A stretch of DNA of 19,147 nucleotides from Chloroflexota bacterium (GTDB lineage: Bacteria > Chloroflexota > Anaerolineae > UBA3071): assembly GCA_014383605.1 (NCBI GenBank), contig JACNHM010000338.1, positions 1 through 19,147 of the forward strand. The letters are read 5' to 3'. The position numbers and the translations under genes were made by a program. Shown piece after piece: positions 6,107-15,575 of this stretch. Position 1 is the stretch's first letter. Each line of letters begins with the position of its first letter. Under the pieces are notes generated by a model. That model saw only the letters and a list, made by a program, of their open reading frames with translations. It was not told where the DNA came from and searched no databases.

Positions 6107-7486
6107 ATGAACCTGGCCGTCGTCATACTGGCCGCGGGCGAAAGCACGCGCATGAAATCAGAGCGGCCTAAGGTGCTGCACCCGCTGGCGGGCAAGCCCA
6201 TGGTCAGCTACGGTGTGGAGACGGCCGCGCTATTGGGCGCGGGCCAACCGGTGCTGGTCGTGGGCCACGGCATGGAGCAGATACGGGAAGTGCTAGGGGA
6301 CACTGTCGAGTACGTGGTGCAGGAGGAGCGGTTGGGCACGGGCCACGCCGTGCTGCAAGCCCGACCATTGCTGGAGGGCCGCAGTGACGTCGTGCTGGTC
6401 TATTACGCCGACATGCCCCTGTTGACCGTGGAGACACTGCAGCGGCTGCTGGCGCTGCACGCGGAGGGCCGTGGCCCGGTGACCATGCTGGCCCTGCTGG
6501 CCCAAGACCCCCGCGGCTTCGGACGTGTGCTGCGGGACAGTGCCGGCTGCGTGCTGGGCATTGTCGAGGAAGTGGACTGCACGCCGGAGCAGCGGGCCAT
6601 CGGCGAGCTGAACGCCGGGGTCTACTGCTTCGATGCGCCCTGGCTGTGGGCCTGCCTGCCTCGCCTGCCGCTCAGCCGCAAGGGGGAGTACTATCTGACC
6701 GACAGCGTGGGCATAGCGGTTGCCGAGGGCGTTGGCGTGGCGGCGGTGACCACCGACGACGAGGCGGAGTGTTTGGGCATCAACACCCGCGTGCACCTGG
6801 CCGAGGCCGAGAAGGTGATGCGGCAGCGCATCAACCGTCGTTGGATGCTGGCAGGGGTCACACTGGTGGATCCGCAGACCACCTACATTGACGCCACGGT
6901 GCAAATCGGCCAGGACACGGTGATCTATCCCAACACCCACCTGCGGGGCGAGACGCGCATCGGCAGCCGGTGTGCTATCGGCCCCAACTGCCTGCTCGTG
7001 GATACCACCGTGGGCGACCGCTGTGCGATCAAGCTTTCGGTGGCCGAAGAGGCGCGGCTGGAAGACGACGTGGACGTCGGCCCCTTCGCCCATCTGCGCA
7101 AAGGGGCGCACCTGGCGCGGGGCGTGCACATGGGCAATTTCGGCGAAGTGAAGGACTCCTACCTGGGGCCTGGCGTCAAGATGGGCCACTTCAGCTACGT
7201 GGGCGATGCCGTGGTGGGTGCGGAGGCCAACATCGGCGCCGGGACGGTCACCTGCAACTACGACGGCGTGCACAAGCACCGCACGATCATCGAGGAAGGA
7301 GCGTTCATTGGCAGTGACACGATGCTGGTGGCACCGGTGCGCGTGGGGGCGGGCGCCAAGACGGGAGCCGGTTCTGTGGTGACCCGAGACGTGCCGCCGG
7401 GCAGTGTGGCCTACGGCGTCCCCGCCCGGGTGAGGCGGAAAGAGACGGAAGAGACGGGAACCCCGTCTCCCCCCTCGACTTCCTAG
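6107..7486 (+). CDS. glmU: Bifunctional N-acetylglucosamine-1-phosphate uridyltransferase / glucosamine-1-phosphate acetyltransferase
   Basis: Makes UDP-GlcNAc, the precursor of peptidoglycan and surface glycans, from glucosamine-1-phosphate, acetyl-CoA and UTP. The N-terminal uridyltransferase (about 1-230) shows LAAGESTRM (8-16), PKVLHPL, GTGHA (77-81), the metal-binding D102 and NAGVY (169-173). The C-terminal left-handed beta-helix acetyltransferase (about 250-445) shows hexapeptide repeats, R331, H361 in GHFSYVGD, NIGAGT and NYDG (384-387). Length 459 is normal. AGGAGA (6095-6100) lies six bases before the ATG. The last 15 residues (ETEETGTPSPPSTS region) are low in complexity and encoded by a hairpin-forming repeat at 7451-7469. 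Cytoplasmic. A UDP-GlcNAc enzyme beside a PAPS cluster could fit sulfated-glycan synthesis, but that is speculation. Confidence 0.97.
   Translation: MNLAVVILAAGESTRMKSERPKVLHPLAGKPMVSYGVETAALLGAGQPVLVVGHGMEQIREVLGDTVEYVVQEERLGTGHAVLQARPLLEGRSDVVLVYYADMPLLTVETLQRLLALHAEGRGPVTMLALLAQDPRGFGRVLRDSAGCVLGIVEEVDCTPEQRAIGELNAGVYCFDAPWLWACLPRLPLSRKGEYYLTDSVGIAVAEGVGVAAVTTDDEAECLGINTRVHLAEAEKVMRQRINRRWMLAGVTLVDPQTTYIDATVQIGQDTVIYPNTHLRGETRIGSRCAIGPNCLLVDTTVGDRCAIKLSVAEEARLEDDVDVGPFAHLRKGAHLARGVHMGNFGEVKDSYLGPGVKMGHFSYVGDAVVGAEANIGAGTVTCNYDGVHKHRTIIEEGAFIGSDTMLVAPVRVGAGAKTGAGSVVTRDVPPGSVAYGVPARVRRKETEETGTPSPPSTS
7451..7469. repeat. Hairpin inside the glmU 3' end
   Basis: GAGACGGG (7451-7458) pairs with CCCGTCTC (7462-7469) around an AAC loop, preceded by a second copy of AGAGACGG at 7441-7448. 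It lies within the coding sequence and encodes the poorly conserved GlmU tail. No T-run follows, so it is not a standard terminator. Confidence 0.7.
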
Positions 7487-7551
7487 AGGAATGGGTTGCG
7501 CCAGACCCCGAAAGAATAGAGAATAGATAGAAAGGGAGAGTGAACTAAACT

Positions 7552-7848
7552 ATGGCCAAGATCAGACGTCTAGTGCTCGATGTGTTGAAACCCCACGAGC
7601 CCACCATCATAGAACTCGCCGGCCAGTTAAGCGCGCTTCACGGCGTCGAGGCCGTCAACATCAGCATCAACGAAATTGACCGCAAGGTGGAGAATGCCAA
7701 GATCACCATCGAAGGAAGTGACCTCGATTATGAGAAAGTGGAACAGGTGATCAAGGAAAACGGCGGCACGGTGCACTCCATAGACGAGGTGGTGGCGGGC
7801 AAGATGATCATCGAGGACGCCGAAACCCCCCAGGACGCCTTACTATAA
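7552..7848 (+). CDS. DUF211 family protein
   Basis: A 98-residue soluble protein matching the DUF211 family, which I know mainly from archaea: MAKIRRLVLDVLKPHEP at the start, then GVEAVNISINEIDRKVENAKITIEG and DLDYEKVEQVIKENGGTVHSIDEV. The alternation of strands and helices suggests a ferredoxin-like (ACT-like) fold. The biochemical function is unknown. GGGAG at 7534-7538 lies 13 bases before the ATG. It is followed 11 bases later by a VIT/CCC1-like membrane protein; the close pairing suggests that it works with or regulates that transporter. Translation of the second gene may be coupled, as it has no good ribosome-binding site of its own. Confidence 0.85.
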   Translation: MAKIRRLVLDVLKPHEPTIIELAGQLSALHGVEAVNISINEIDRKVENAKITIEGSDLDYEKVEQVIKENGGTVHSIDEVVAGKMIIEDAETPQDALL

Positions 7849-7859
7849 TGGACTTGTAG

Positions 7860-8453
7860 ATGGGATTTCTGTATCGAGCACTACGACAGCTTCGAGAATA
7901 TGACAACATCGCCGAGATTGGCGAGATCGCGCGGCGCTACTTCGCCATGAACGCCTTCGACGGCGTGTTGACCATCATTGGTGTCCTGATGGGCAACTAC
8001 ACCGCGGGCGTGCGCACCCCCGCCATCGTGATCACCACTGGCCTGAGCACCTGTGTGGCCATGGGGATTTCGGGATTGTGGGGAGCCTACCTGACGGAGT
8101 CGGCTGAGCGCAAGCGGGACCTGGACGTCCTGGAGAACCACACCCTGTCCGACCTGAGCGGAACCAAGATCGGCCGGGCCTCGAGGGCGGCGGTGATCAT
8201 CGTAGCCCTGGTAGATGGCCTGGCCCCCTTCGCCGCAGCGCTGATGGTGCTGTCGCCTTTCTTCTTCATCTCCCTCCTGGGAGACGTTACCGTCAGCTAC
8301 TATCTCTCCCTGGGGATGGCTCTGGTCACACTTTTCGCTCTGGGCGCCTTTCTGGGACGAGTGGCCAAGGACAGCCTGATCCTCTCGGGCTTGAAGATGA
8401 TCGGCGCGGGGTTGGTCGCCATCCTGTTGAGCTATCTGCTCGATAGCGGATAG
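7860..8453 (+). CDS. VIT1/CCC1-like integral membrane protein (TIGR00267-type)
   Basis: A 197-residue membrane protein with about five hydrophobic segments: around GVLTIIGVLMG, AIVITTGLSTCVAMGISGLWG, AAVIIVALVDGLAPFAAALM, YYLSLGMALVTLFALGAFLG and a C-terminal GAGLVAILLSYLL. The start RRYFAMNAFDGVLTIIGVLMG matches the first segment of the VIT/CCC1 iron-manganese transporter family (FDG..T..G). The short cytosolic stretch AERKRDLDVLENHTL lies after the second segment. It probably moves divalent metal ions (Fe or Mn) across the cytoplasmic membrane, but this archaeal-like subfamily is not characterised. It pairs with the DUF211 gene upstream. The ATG at 7860 lacks a clear ribosome-binding site. 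Confidence 0.8.
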   Translation: MGFLYRALRQLREYDNIAEIGEIARRYFAMNAFDGVLTIIGVLMGNYTAGVRTPAIVITTGLSTCVAMGISGLWGAYLTESAERKRDLDVLENHTLSDLSGTKIGRASRAAVIIVALVDGLAPFAAALMVLSPFFFISLLGDVTVSYYLSLGMALVTLFALGAFLGRVAKDSLILSGLKMIGAGLVAILLSYLLDSG

Positions 8454-8484
8454 ACTGGGGCTGGCGTCAAAGGAGATGCTGGCT

Positions 8485-8874
8485 ATGATACCAGAGCAGT
8501 TGATCGGACTGGCGCAGGACGCCCGCCAGCGAGCCTATGCCCCTTACTCCCGCTTTGCGGTAGGGGCGGCGCTCCTGGGTCGTTCCGGCCGGGTCTACGC
8601 GGCCTGCAACGTGGAGAACGTCTCCTACGGGCTGTCCATCTGCGCCGAGCGGGCGGCGGTGTTCAAAGCCGTTTCCGAAGGGGAGCGGGAGTTCGAGGCG
8701 CTGGCCGTGGTCACCTCCTGCGGTGGTCCTCCCTGCGGTGCCTGCCGCCAGGTGCTGGCCGAGTTCAACTACCAGATGCCGGTCTACGTGGCCGACGCCG
8801 AGGGACGTTACCGTACCTTCACCGTAGAAGAACTGCTGCCGGGGGCCTTCATGCCCGAAGACTTGCCTCGCTGA
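8485..8874 (+). CDS. cdd: Cytidine deaminase
   Basis: Deaminates cytidine and deoxycytidine to uridine and deoxyuridine in pyrimidine salvage; a cytoplasmic homotetrameric zinc enzyme of 129 residues, the usual short form. Signatures: YAPYSRFAVGAALL near the start, NVENVSYGLSICAERAA (zinc Cys and the catalytic CAE glutamate) and PCGACRQ (two further zinc cysteines). I prefer the ATG at 8485 because AGGAG (8471-8475) lies nine bases upstream; the ATG at 8476 directly touches that site. It is followed by a strong intrinsic terminator, so it ends the glmU-side transcription unit. Confidence 0.96.
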   Translation: MIPEQLIGLAQDARQRAYAPYSRFAVGAALLGRSGRVYAACNVENVSYGLSICAERAAVFKAVSEGEREFEALAVVTSCGGPPCGACRQVLAEFNYQMPVYVADAEGRYRTFTVEELLPGAFMPEDLPR

Positions 8875-8897
8875 AAGCTGGCGAGCGGTGAACGAAA

Positions 8898-8927
8898 GGG
8901 GCCACGTCGAAAGGCGTGGCCTTTTTG
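8898..8927 (+). terminator. Intrinsic terminator after cdd
   Basis: GGCCACG (8900-8906) pairs with CGTGGCC (8915-8921) around an eight-base loop and is followed by TTTTT (8922-8926). It lies 24 bases after the cdd stop and just before the next promoter. Confidence 0.9.
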
Positions 8928-8932
8928 GTCGT

Positions 8933-8961
8933 TTGCGCGGCCTCAGAGGCGGTGGTATAAT
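8933..8961 (+). promoter_or_regulatory. Promoter of the MazG-recO gene series
   Basis: TTGCGC (8933-8938), 17-base spacer, TATAAT (8956-8961). It directly follows the cdd terminator and would start transcription near 8968, about 40 bases before the first gene. It may serve all genes to glyQS at 14546, since no other gap is large enough. Confidence 0.75.
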
Positions 8962-9008
8962 GCCCGCAAGCAAAGCGTCTGCAAAGGCAGGCAAACGAGG
9001 GAGAAGAA

Positions 9009-9335
9009 GTGACTGAGGAGACCATTGAAGCGGCTGGCGGGCTGAATGCCAAAGTGGCCGAGGTGCGGGCGATGTGCGATGCCAAGGGGTTCTCGGCCGA
9101 GCACAGCCGCATCTGGGAGATGCTGGCGCTGATCCACACGGAGATCAGCGAGGCCACCGATGCTTACAAGAAGGGTCTGCCGCTGGAGGCGGTGGGCGAG
9201 GAGTTGACGGACGCCATCATCCGCATCTTTCACCTGCTCTCGGCCCTCGACCTGGACGCCGACGCGCTGTTCGATGCCAAGATGGCCAAGAACTGGGGAA
9301 GACCGTACAAGTACAACACGGCGCGGGGAGGATGA
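9009..9335 (+). CDS. MazG-like nucleotide pyrophosphohydrolase (first copy)
   Basis: A 108-residue protein of the all-alpha NTP pyrophosphohydrolase (MazG-like) superfamily, which hydrolyses (d)NTPs to NMPs and pyrophosphate in nucleotide-pool cleaning. The metal-binding pattern is visible: HTEISEA (ExxE-type) and EELTDAIIR (ExxD-type). The C-terminal KMAKNWGRPYKYN resembles the substrate-contacting tail of this family. GTG start at 9009 behind GGGAGAAG. Its stop overlaps the recO start by four bases (ATGA), so the two are translationally coupled. A different MazG-like gene lies on the other side of recO. Confidence 0.8.
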   Translation: MTEETIEAAGGLNAKVAEVRAMCDAKGFSAEHSRIWEMLALIHTEISEATDAYKKGLPLEAVGEELTDAIIRIFHLLSALDLDADALFDAKMAKNWGRPYKYNTARGG

Positions 9336-10240
9336 GGAGAGAGCGGCTCTATCGAACGGAAGCGATCGTCCTCAGGCGGCGGGATCAGGGCGAGGCCGAC
9401 CGCGTGCTGACAGTCTTCACCCCCGGCATGGGCAAGCAGTCGCTGCTGGCCAAGGGCGTGCGCAAGATCACCAGCCGCAAGGCGGGGCACGTGGAGTTGT
9501 TCGCCCACAGCCAGTTCCTGGTGGCCAAGGGGCGCACCTGGGACATCGTCACCCAGGCGGAAACGATCCACGCTTTCCGCCCGCTGCGCGAGGATTTGCA
9601 CCGCATCAGCTACGGTTACTACGTGGCCGAGCTGGTGGACCGTTTCACGCAGGAGGGGGACGAGAACCGGCCGCTGTTCGATGTGCTGCTGGCGACGCTG
9701 GGCTGGCTGGGCGAGGCGCAGGATCTGTCGCTGCTGGCCCGTTTCTTCGAGTTGCGGTTGCTGGCGCTGGTCGGCTACCGCCCGCAGCTCTTTCAGTGTG
9801 TGCATTGCCAGGCGGACATCGAGCCGGTGGACAACTTCTGGAGCCCGGCCGCGGGCGGCGTGCTCTGCCCCCGCTGCGGCGAGGGATTGATCGAGCGTCC
9901 GGCAAACGACCGCCCAGCCGCCGAGCCGCTGTCGCTGAATGCGCTCAAGGTGCTGCGTTTCCTGCAGACCCGCGATTGGGAGACCTGCTCTCGGCTGCGG
10001 CTCACCCCGGCACTGCACGCCGAGGTGGAGAGGCTGCTGCAACGCTACATCCTGTACCAACTGGAGCGCAGCTTGAAGTCGGTGGGCTTTCTGCGCACCG
10101 TGCGGCGGCTGCTGGCGTCCCCAGAAAACTTGGCGGTTCAAAGGCGGTCTCCTGACCCCCGTCGCACCGACGCCGGTCGGGAGACCGGCTCAAACAAGGG
10201 AGCATTGGTTTCTTCGGGACAGGAAGCCCATGCAGATTAG
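9332..10240 (+). CDS. recO: DNA repair protein RecO
   Basis: RecF-pathway recombination mediator that helps load RecA onto SSB-covered DNA. N-terminal OB fold (about 1-80) with YRTEAIVLRRRDQGEADRV and LLAKGVRK, a helical middle region, and a C4 zinc motif CVHC (156, 159) and CPRC (179, 182). 302 residues is longer than the usual 230-270, because the final 39 residues (from about 264, ENLAVQRRSPDPRRTDAG onward) are encoded by a GGTCTC-type repeat element and have no conserved look. ATG at 9332 behind GGGGAGG and overlapping the MazG-like stop; recO in turn overlaps the next gene by 11 bases. The zinc cysteines and length to about 263 support a functional protein. Confidence 0.93.
   Translation: MRRERLYRTEAIVLRRRDQGEADRVLTVFTPGMGKQSLLAKGVRKITSRKAGHVELFAHSQFLVAKGRTWDIVTQAETIHAFRPLREDLHRISYGYYVAELVDRFTQEGDENRPLFDVLLATLGWLGEAQDLSLLARFFELRLLALVGYRPQLFQCVHCQADIEPVDNFWSPAAGGVLCPRCGEGLIERPANDRPAAEPLSLNALKVLRFLQTRDWETCSRLRLTPALHAEVERLLQRYILYQLERSLKSVGFLRTVRRLLASPENLAVQRRSPDPRRTDAGRETGSNKGALVSSGQEAHAD
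10143..10189. repeat. Hairpin element (GGTCTC-type), copy 2, inside the recO 3' end
   Basis: GGTCTCCTGACC (10146-10157) and GGTCGGGAGACC (10175-10186) are inverse copies with one mismatch, around an inner CGTCG/CGACG stem (10160-10172). The right half also folds alone as GCCGGTC-GGGA-GACCGGC (10172-10189). Same type as 6004-6055. It is translated as part of the RecO tail. Confidence 0.75.
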
Positions 10241-10637
10241 CGAGTATCAGCGCTGGCTAGAAGAATGGGACCGTCAGCGGGGTTGGCACCGGGTCAGCCC
10301 CAGCCACACCCTCATCCACGCCCTGGAGGAACTGGGCGAAGTGGCGCGGCTCGTCCTGCACCTCGAAGGGTACAAAGGCGCGGATAGCGTAGAGACCGTG
10401 CGGGCGGAACTGGCGACGGAGCTTTCCGACCTCTTCGTTTTCCTGTTCAAGCTGGCTTACCAGTGCGGCATTGACATGGAGGAGGCACTGAAGGCAGGGC
10501 AAACCAAGGCCGACGAACTCTGGGGCGATCTGGCCGCCGCCGGTGCTGAGCTGGAGCGCTACCTGAGTCAGCAGGCGGAGAATTGGACGCAAATGCAGAG
10601 GCAACACGTGGAGGAGAAAGATGCTGGCGAAGTTTGA
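10230..10637 (+). CDS. MazG-like nucleotide pyrophosphohydrolase (second copy)
   Basis: A 135-residue, mostly helical protein of the MazG-like superfamily. Metal-ligand motifs HALEELGEVAR (ExxE) and ELATELSDLFVFLFKLA (ExxD) are in the expected order about 35 residues apart, followed by GIDMEEAL and a helical C-terminus. It is not closely similar to the first copy. It probably hydrolyses nucleoside triphosphates; the substrate is unknown. AGGAAG at 10221-10226 precedes the ATG. It overlaps recO by 11 bases and the HicB-like gene by 17 bases, so it belongs to a compact translationally linked run. Confidence 0.78.
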   Translation: MQISEYQRWLEEWDRQRGWHRVSPSHTLIHALEELGEVARLVLHLEGYKGADSVETVRAELATELSDLFVFLFKLAYQCGIDMEEALKAGQTKADELWGDLAAAGAELERYLSQQAENWTQMQRQHVEEKDAGEV

Positions 10638-10827
10638 GACGTATTTCGATGGCGAGAACTGGTGCGCTCGGGGTATTGGAGCAGATGTATTTACTCAAGG
10701 AGCGTCTCTGGACGAACTGATGAGCAATATCCGTGAAGCTACCGAGCTGCACTTCGAAGATGCCTGGCAGCGCGGGGAACCCGGCGTGCATGTAGGGGAG
10801 GAGGAAAATGGCGGTTTACACAATTGA
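10621..10827 (+). CDS. HicB-like small protein (orphan antitoxin-type domain)
   Basis: A 68-residue protein with the pattern of the short HicB-like fold: an N-terminal beta hairpin FETYFDGENWCARGIGADVFTQGASLDEL, then the helix ELMSNIREATELHFED. HicB proteins normally neutralise HicA RNases, but no HicA-like gene (about 60 residues, with a catalytic histidine in a dsRBD-like fold) is beside it, and no DNA-binding domain follows. It may be an orphan regulator. GGAGGAG at 10610-10616 lies four bases before the ATG. Overlaps both neighbours (17 and 20 bases). Confidence 0.6.
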   Translation: MLAKFETYFDGENWCARGIGADVFTQGASLDELMSNIREATELHFEDAWQRGEPGVHVGEEENGGLHN

Positions 10828-11101
10828 TCACATGACTGTTGAGGAGTTCAGAGAGCATTTCGCCGACAAAGGGGGATTCTGCCCACCGCCAGAGCGCTTC
10901 TGGGAAGACGAACAGTGGATGTTTGAACACATGGACGAGTTGATGCAGCGCTACCTTGGCCAGTGGATCGTAGTGTATAACCAGCAGGTGGTAGCGGCCA
11001 GCAAGAGCCGGCGGCAGGCCAAGGAGCAAGCTGCTCAAGTCGTGCCATCCAGCGAACCAACGCTCGTCTTTTTCCTGGAAGATAGACCTTATGTCTACTG
11101 A
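10808..11101 (+). CDS. Small conserved hypothetical protein, DUF5678-like
   Basis: A 97-residue soluble protein. The N-terminal half (VEEFREHFADKGGFCPPPERFWEDEQW) is charged and helical. The C-terminal half, LGQWIVVYNQQVVAASKSRRQAKEQA followed by PTLVFFLEDRPY, resembles DUF5678-type small proteins (a G.W.....vva....  strand pair, a helix and a final strand). Function unknown. A strong GGGGAGGAGG site (10795-10804) precedes the ATG. It overlaps the HicB-like gene by 20 bases and the following retropepsin-like gene by 11, which suggests that it acts with the protease. The family assignment is tentative. Confidence 0.5.
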   Translation: MAVYTIDHMTVEEFREHFADKGGFCPPPERFWEDEQWMFEHMDELMQRYLGQWIVVYNQQVVAASKSRRQAKEQAAQVVPSSEPTLVFFLEDRPYVY

Positions 11102-11531
11102 AATCCGCCTGGCAATATGGCAGAGGCCAGACCCAGACAATCCGCTCCTGCAAATCACGCGGATTCTCTGCCTGACGGCCTTTGGATCTGGAGTGACAGG
11201 GTTCACCGTTCCAGAGCATGCGATCATTGACACCGGTGCGCCCACCTCGCTGATTCCCAAAGATCTTTGGGAGCAATGTCCTGTGCTGAAGCTGGGTGAG
11301 AGCAGCATTCACGGCATCGTGGACAGACCGGAATGCAGCCTGCCTATCATTGAGGGGGTTATCGGCTGTGTACTGCTGGATGAGGCTGGCCATCAATCGC
11401 CGGAACTCACCATCTATGCACATCTGGCCTTGACTAACGATGTGCCGCTATTGCTAGGCTTCGGTGGCCTGTTGGATCAGGCGGACATGCGCTTGGCAAT
11501 TGGGAGCAGAGAAGCTTACCTGGAGATCTGA
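11091..11531 (+). CDS. Retropepsin-like aspartic protease (clan AA)
   Basis: A 146-residue protein with the hallmarks of a single-domain retroviral-type aspartic protease: the catalytic AIIDTGAPTSLIP (DTGA) at about residues 44-56 and a hydrophobic LLLGFGGLLDQADM near the C-terminus, matching the second conserved ILG-type motif. Such proteins act as homodimers sharing one Asp each. No signal peptide or membrane anchor is seen, so it should be cytoplasmic. GGAAG (11077-11081) lies nine bases before the ATG. Start overlaps the DUF5678-like gene by 11 bases; glyQS follows 21 bases later. The substrate is unknown; the overlapping small gene is the natural candidate partner. Confidence 0.78.
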   Translation: MSTEIRLAIWQRPDPDNPLLQITRILCLTAFGSGVTGFTVPEHAIIDTGAPTSLIPKDLWEQCPVLKLGESSIHGIVDRPECSLPIIEGVIGCVLLDEAGHQSPELTIYAHLALTNDVPLLLGFGGLLDQADMRLAIGSREAYLEI

Positions 11532-11552
11532 ACAGAGGCTGGAAAGACGAAA

Positions 11553-14542
<2,990 letters not shown>

Positions 14543-14546
<4 letters not shown>

Positions 14547-15442
14547 TTCAGCCGCGTGATCGTGGGGCTGATCTCCACCTGCTGCATCATCTCCAGCAGC
14601 TCCTCGTGGCTGAGGGGACGGCCCTTGCCCGCCAGGGCGACGAGCAGCGCCTCCATGACGTTGGTGCCGAAGGTGCGCCCGCCCAGCCGCGGCGTGGAGG
14701 TGATCAGGTATTTCACCCCCCGCTGGCGCAGCAGCTCCACGTCCTCGGCGGTGGTGGTGTTGGTGACGATGCTCTGGCCATCCAGCCGCTCGGGCATGTG
14801 CCGCTTGACGTAGTTGAAGTCACCGGCGATGACCGTGGCCCAGCGGTACCAGCGGCCCCACCTGGGCACGATGACCTCCTGCTTTTCCCCCGTGGGGTAG
14901 AGCATGCTGAAAGGCAAGCGGCCGAGCACGGGCAGCAGCAGCGCGGCCAGGAAACGCAGCGTGCGCAGCCCCTTGATGGGGATGGGCAGACCCAGGGAGA
15001 ACATGAAGTCGCCGTAGACCGTGTCGTAGCCAGCGTCGTGGAACGATAAGGCCATATCGAAACGGTCCACGGCGGTGGTGATCAGGGCCCGCTTGGGATG
15101 GAGCTCGTCGCCGATCTCCGCCTCCACCCGCTGTATCACCTGCCGCTCCACGATGCGGCGCACGCCGTCGCCGTCCACCAGTGGCGTCTGGCGCACGTCC
15201 TGCACGATCTTGAGAGGGGCGTGAAGAGGGTAGCACCTGTCGTACACCCGCAGCCCCAGGTCCATGCCGCCGACGCCCAAGGCATCCACCTGGCCATCCA
15301 GCTCCCGATAGAGCTGGCGAGCACGCACCTCGTCCCCGTCGCAGCCGATGCGCTCGACGAGCACCCGCTGCCCCAACATCTCCAACTCCACCCGGTGATC
15401 CCGCCGCGAACTGCCCAAACTGACGCTGACCACTCGTTTCAT
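14543..15442 (-). CDS. Conserved protein of unknown function (family sometimes named quinate 5-dehydrogenase)
   Basis: A 299-residue protein beginning [19 protein letters not shown], with later motifs [56 protein letters not shown] and [18 protein letters not shown] associate this pattern with proteins labelled quinate 5-dehydrogenase in databases, but I see no typical NAD-binding GxGxxG near the start and consider that name unproven. One moderately hydrophobic stretch ([16 protein letters not shown]) could touch a membrane. The open frame extends upstream to 15499, but those residues (MRLYVKALENN) are a translated duplicate of the rlmD 3' end, so I start at the ATG at 15442-15440. Downstream of rlmD and converging on glyQS. 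Confidence 0.6.
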
Positions 15443-15467
15443 GGCCTTTCCCATCCCTTCCGGCGCA

Positions 15468-15575
15468 TTGTTTTCAAGCGCCTTCACGTACAACCTCACA
15501 GGCTAACCCCTCACCCTGGCCCTCTCCCAGAGGGAGAGAGTTGTTTTCAAGCCGCCTTCACGTACAGCCCCACAG
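15468..15575. repeat. Direct repeat of the rlmD 3' end flanking a REP-like palindrome
   Basis: The 35 bases at 15541-15575 (the rlmD stop and last codons) recur at 15468-15501 with two substitutions and one deletion. Between them lies CCCTCACCCTGGCC followed by the palindrome CTCTCCC-AGA-GGGAGAG (15522-15538), a common REP-like design. The unit length is 73 bases. It looks like a local duplication linked with insertion of the palindrome. Confidence 0.8.

Noticed and set aside
5856..6110. An 84-codon frame upstream of glmU
   Set aside because: It lacks a good ribosome-binding site and runs through a terminator hairpin and the twin hairpins; its partner frames in the same place look no worse.
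10621..10827. A complete HicAB toxin-antitoxin pair
   Set aside because: No HicA-like gene is found on either side; both flanking genes belong to other families.
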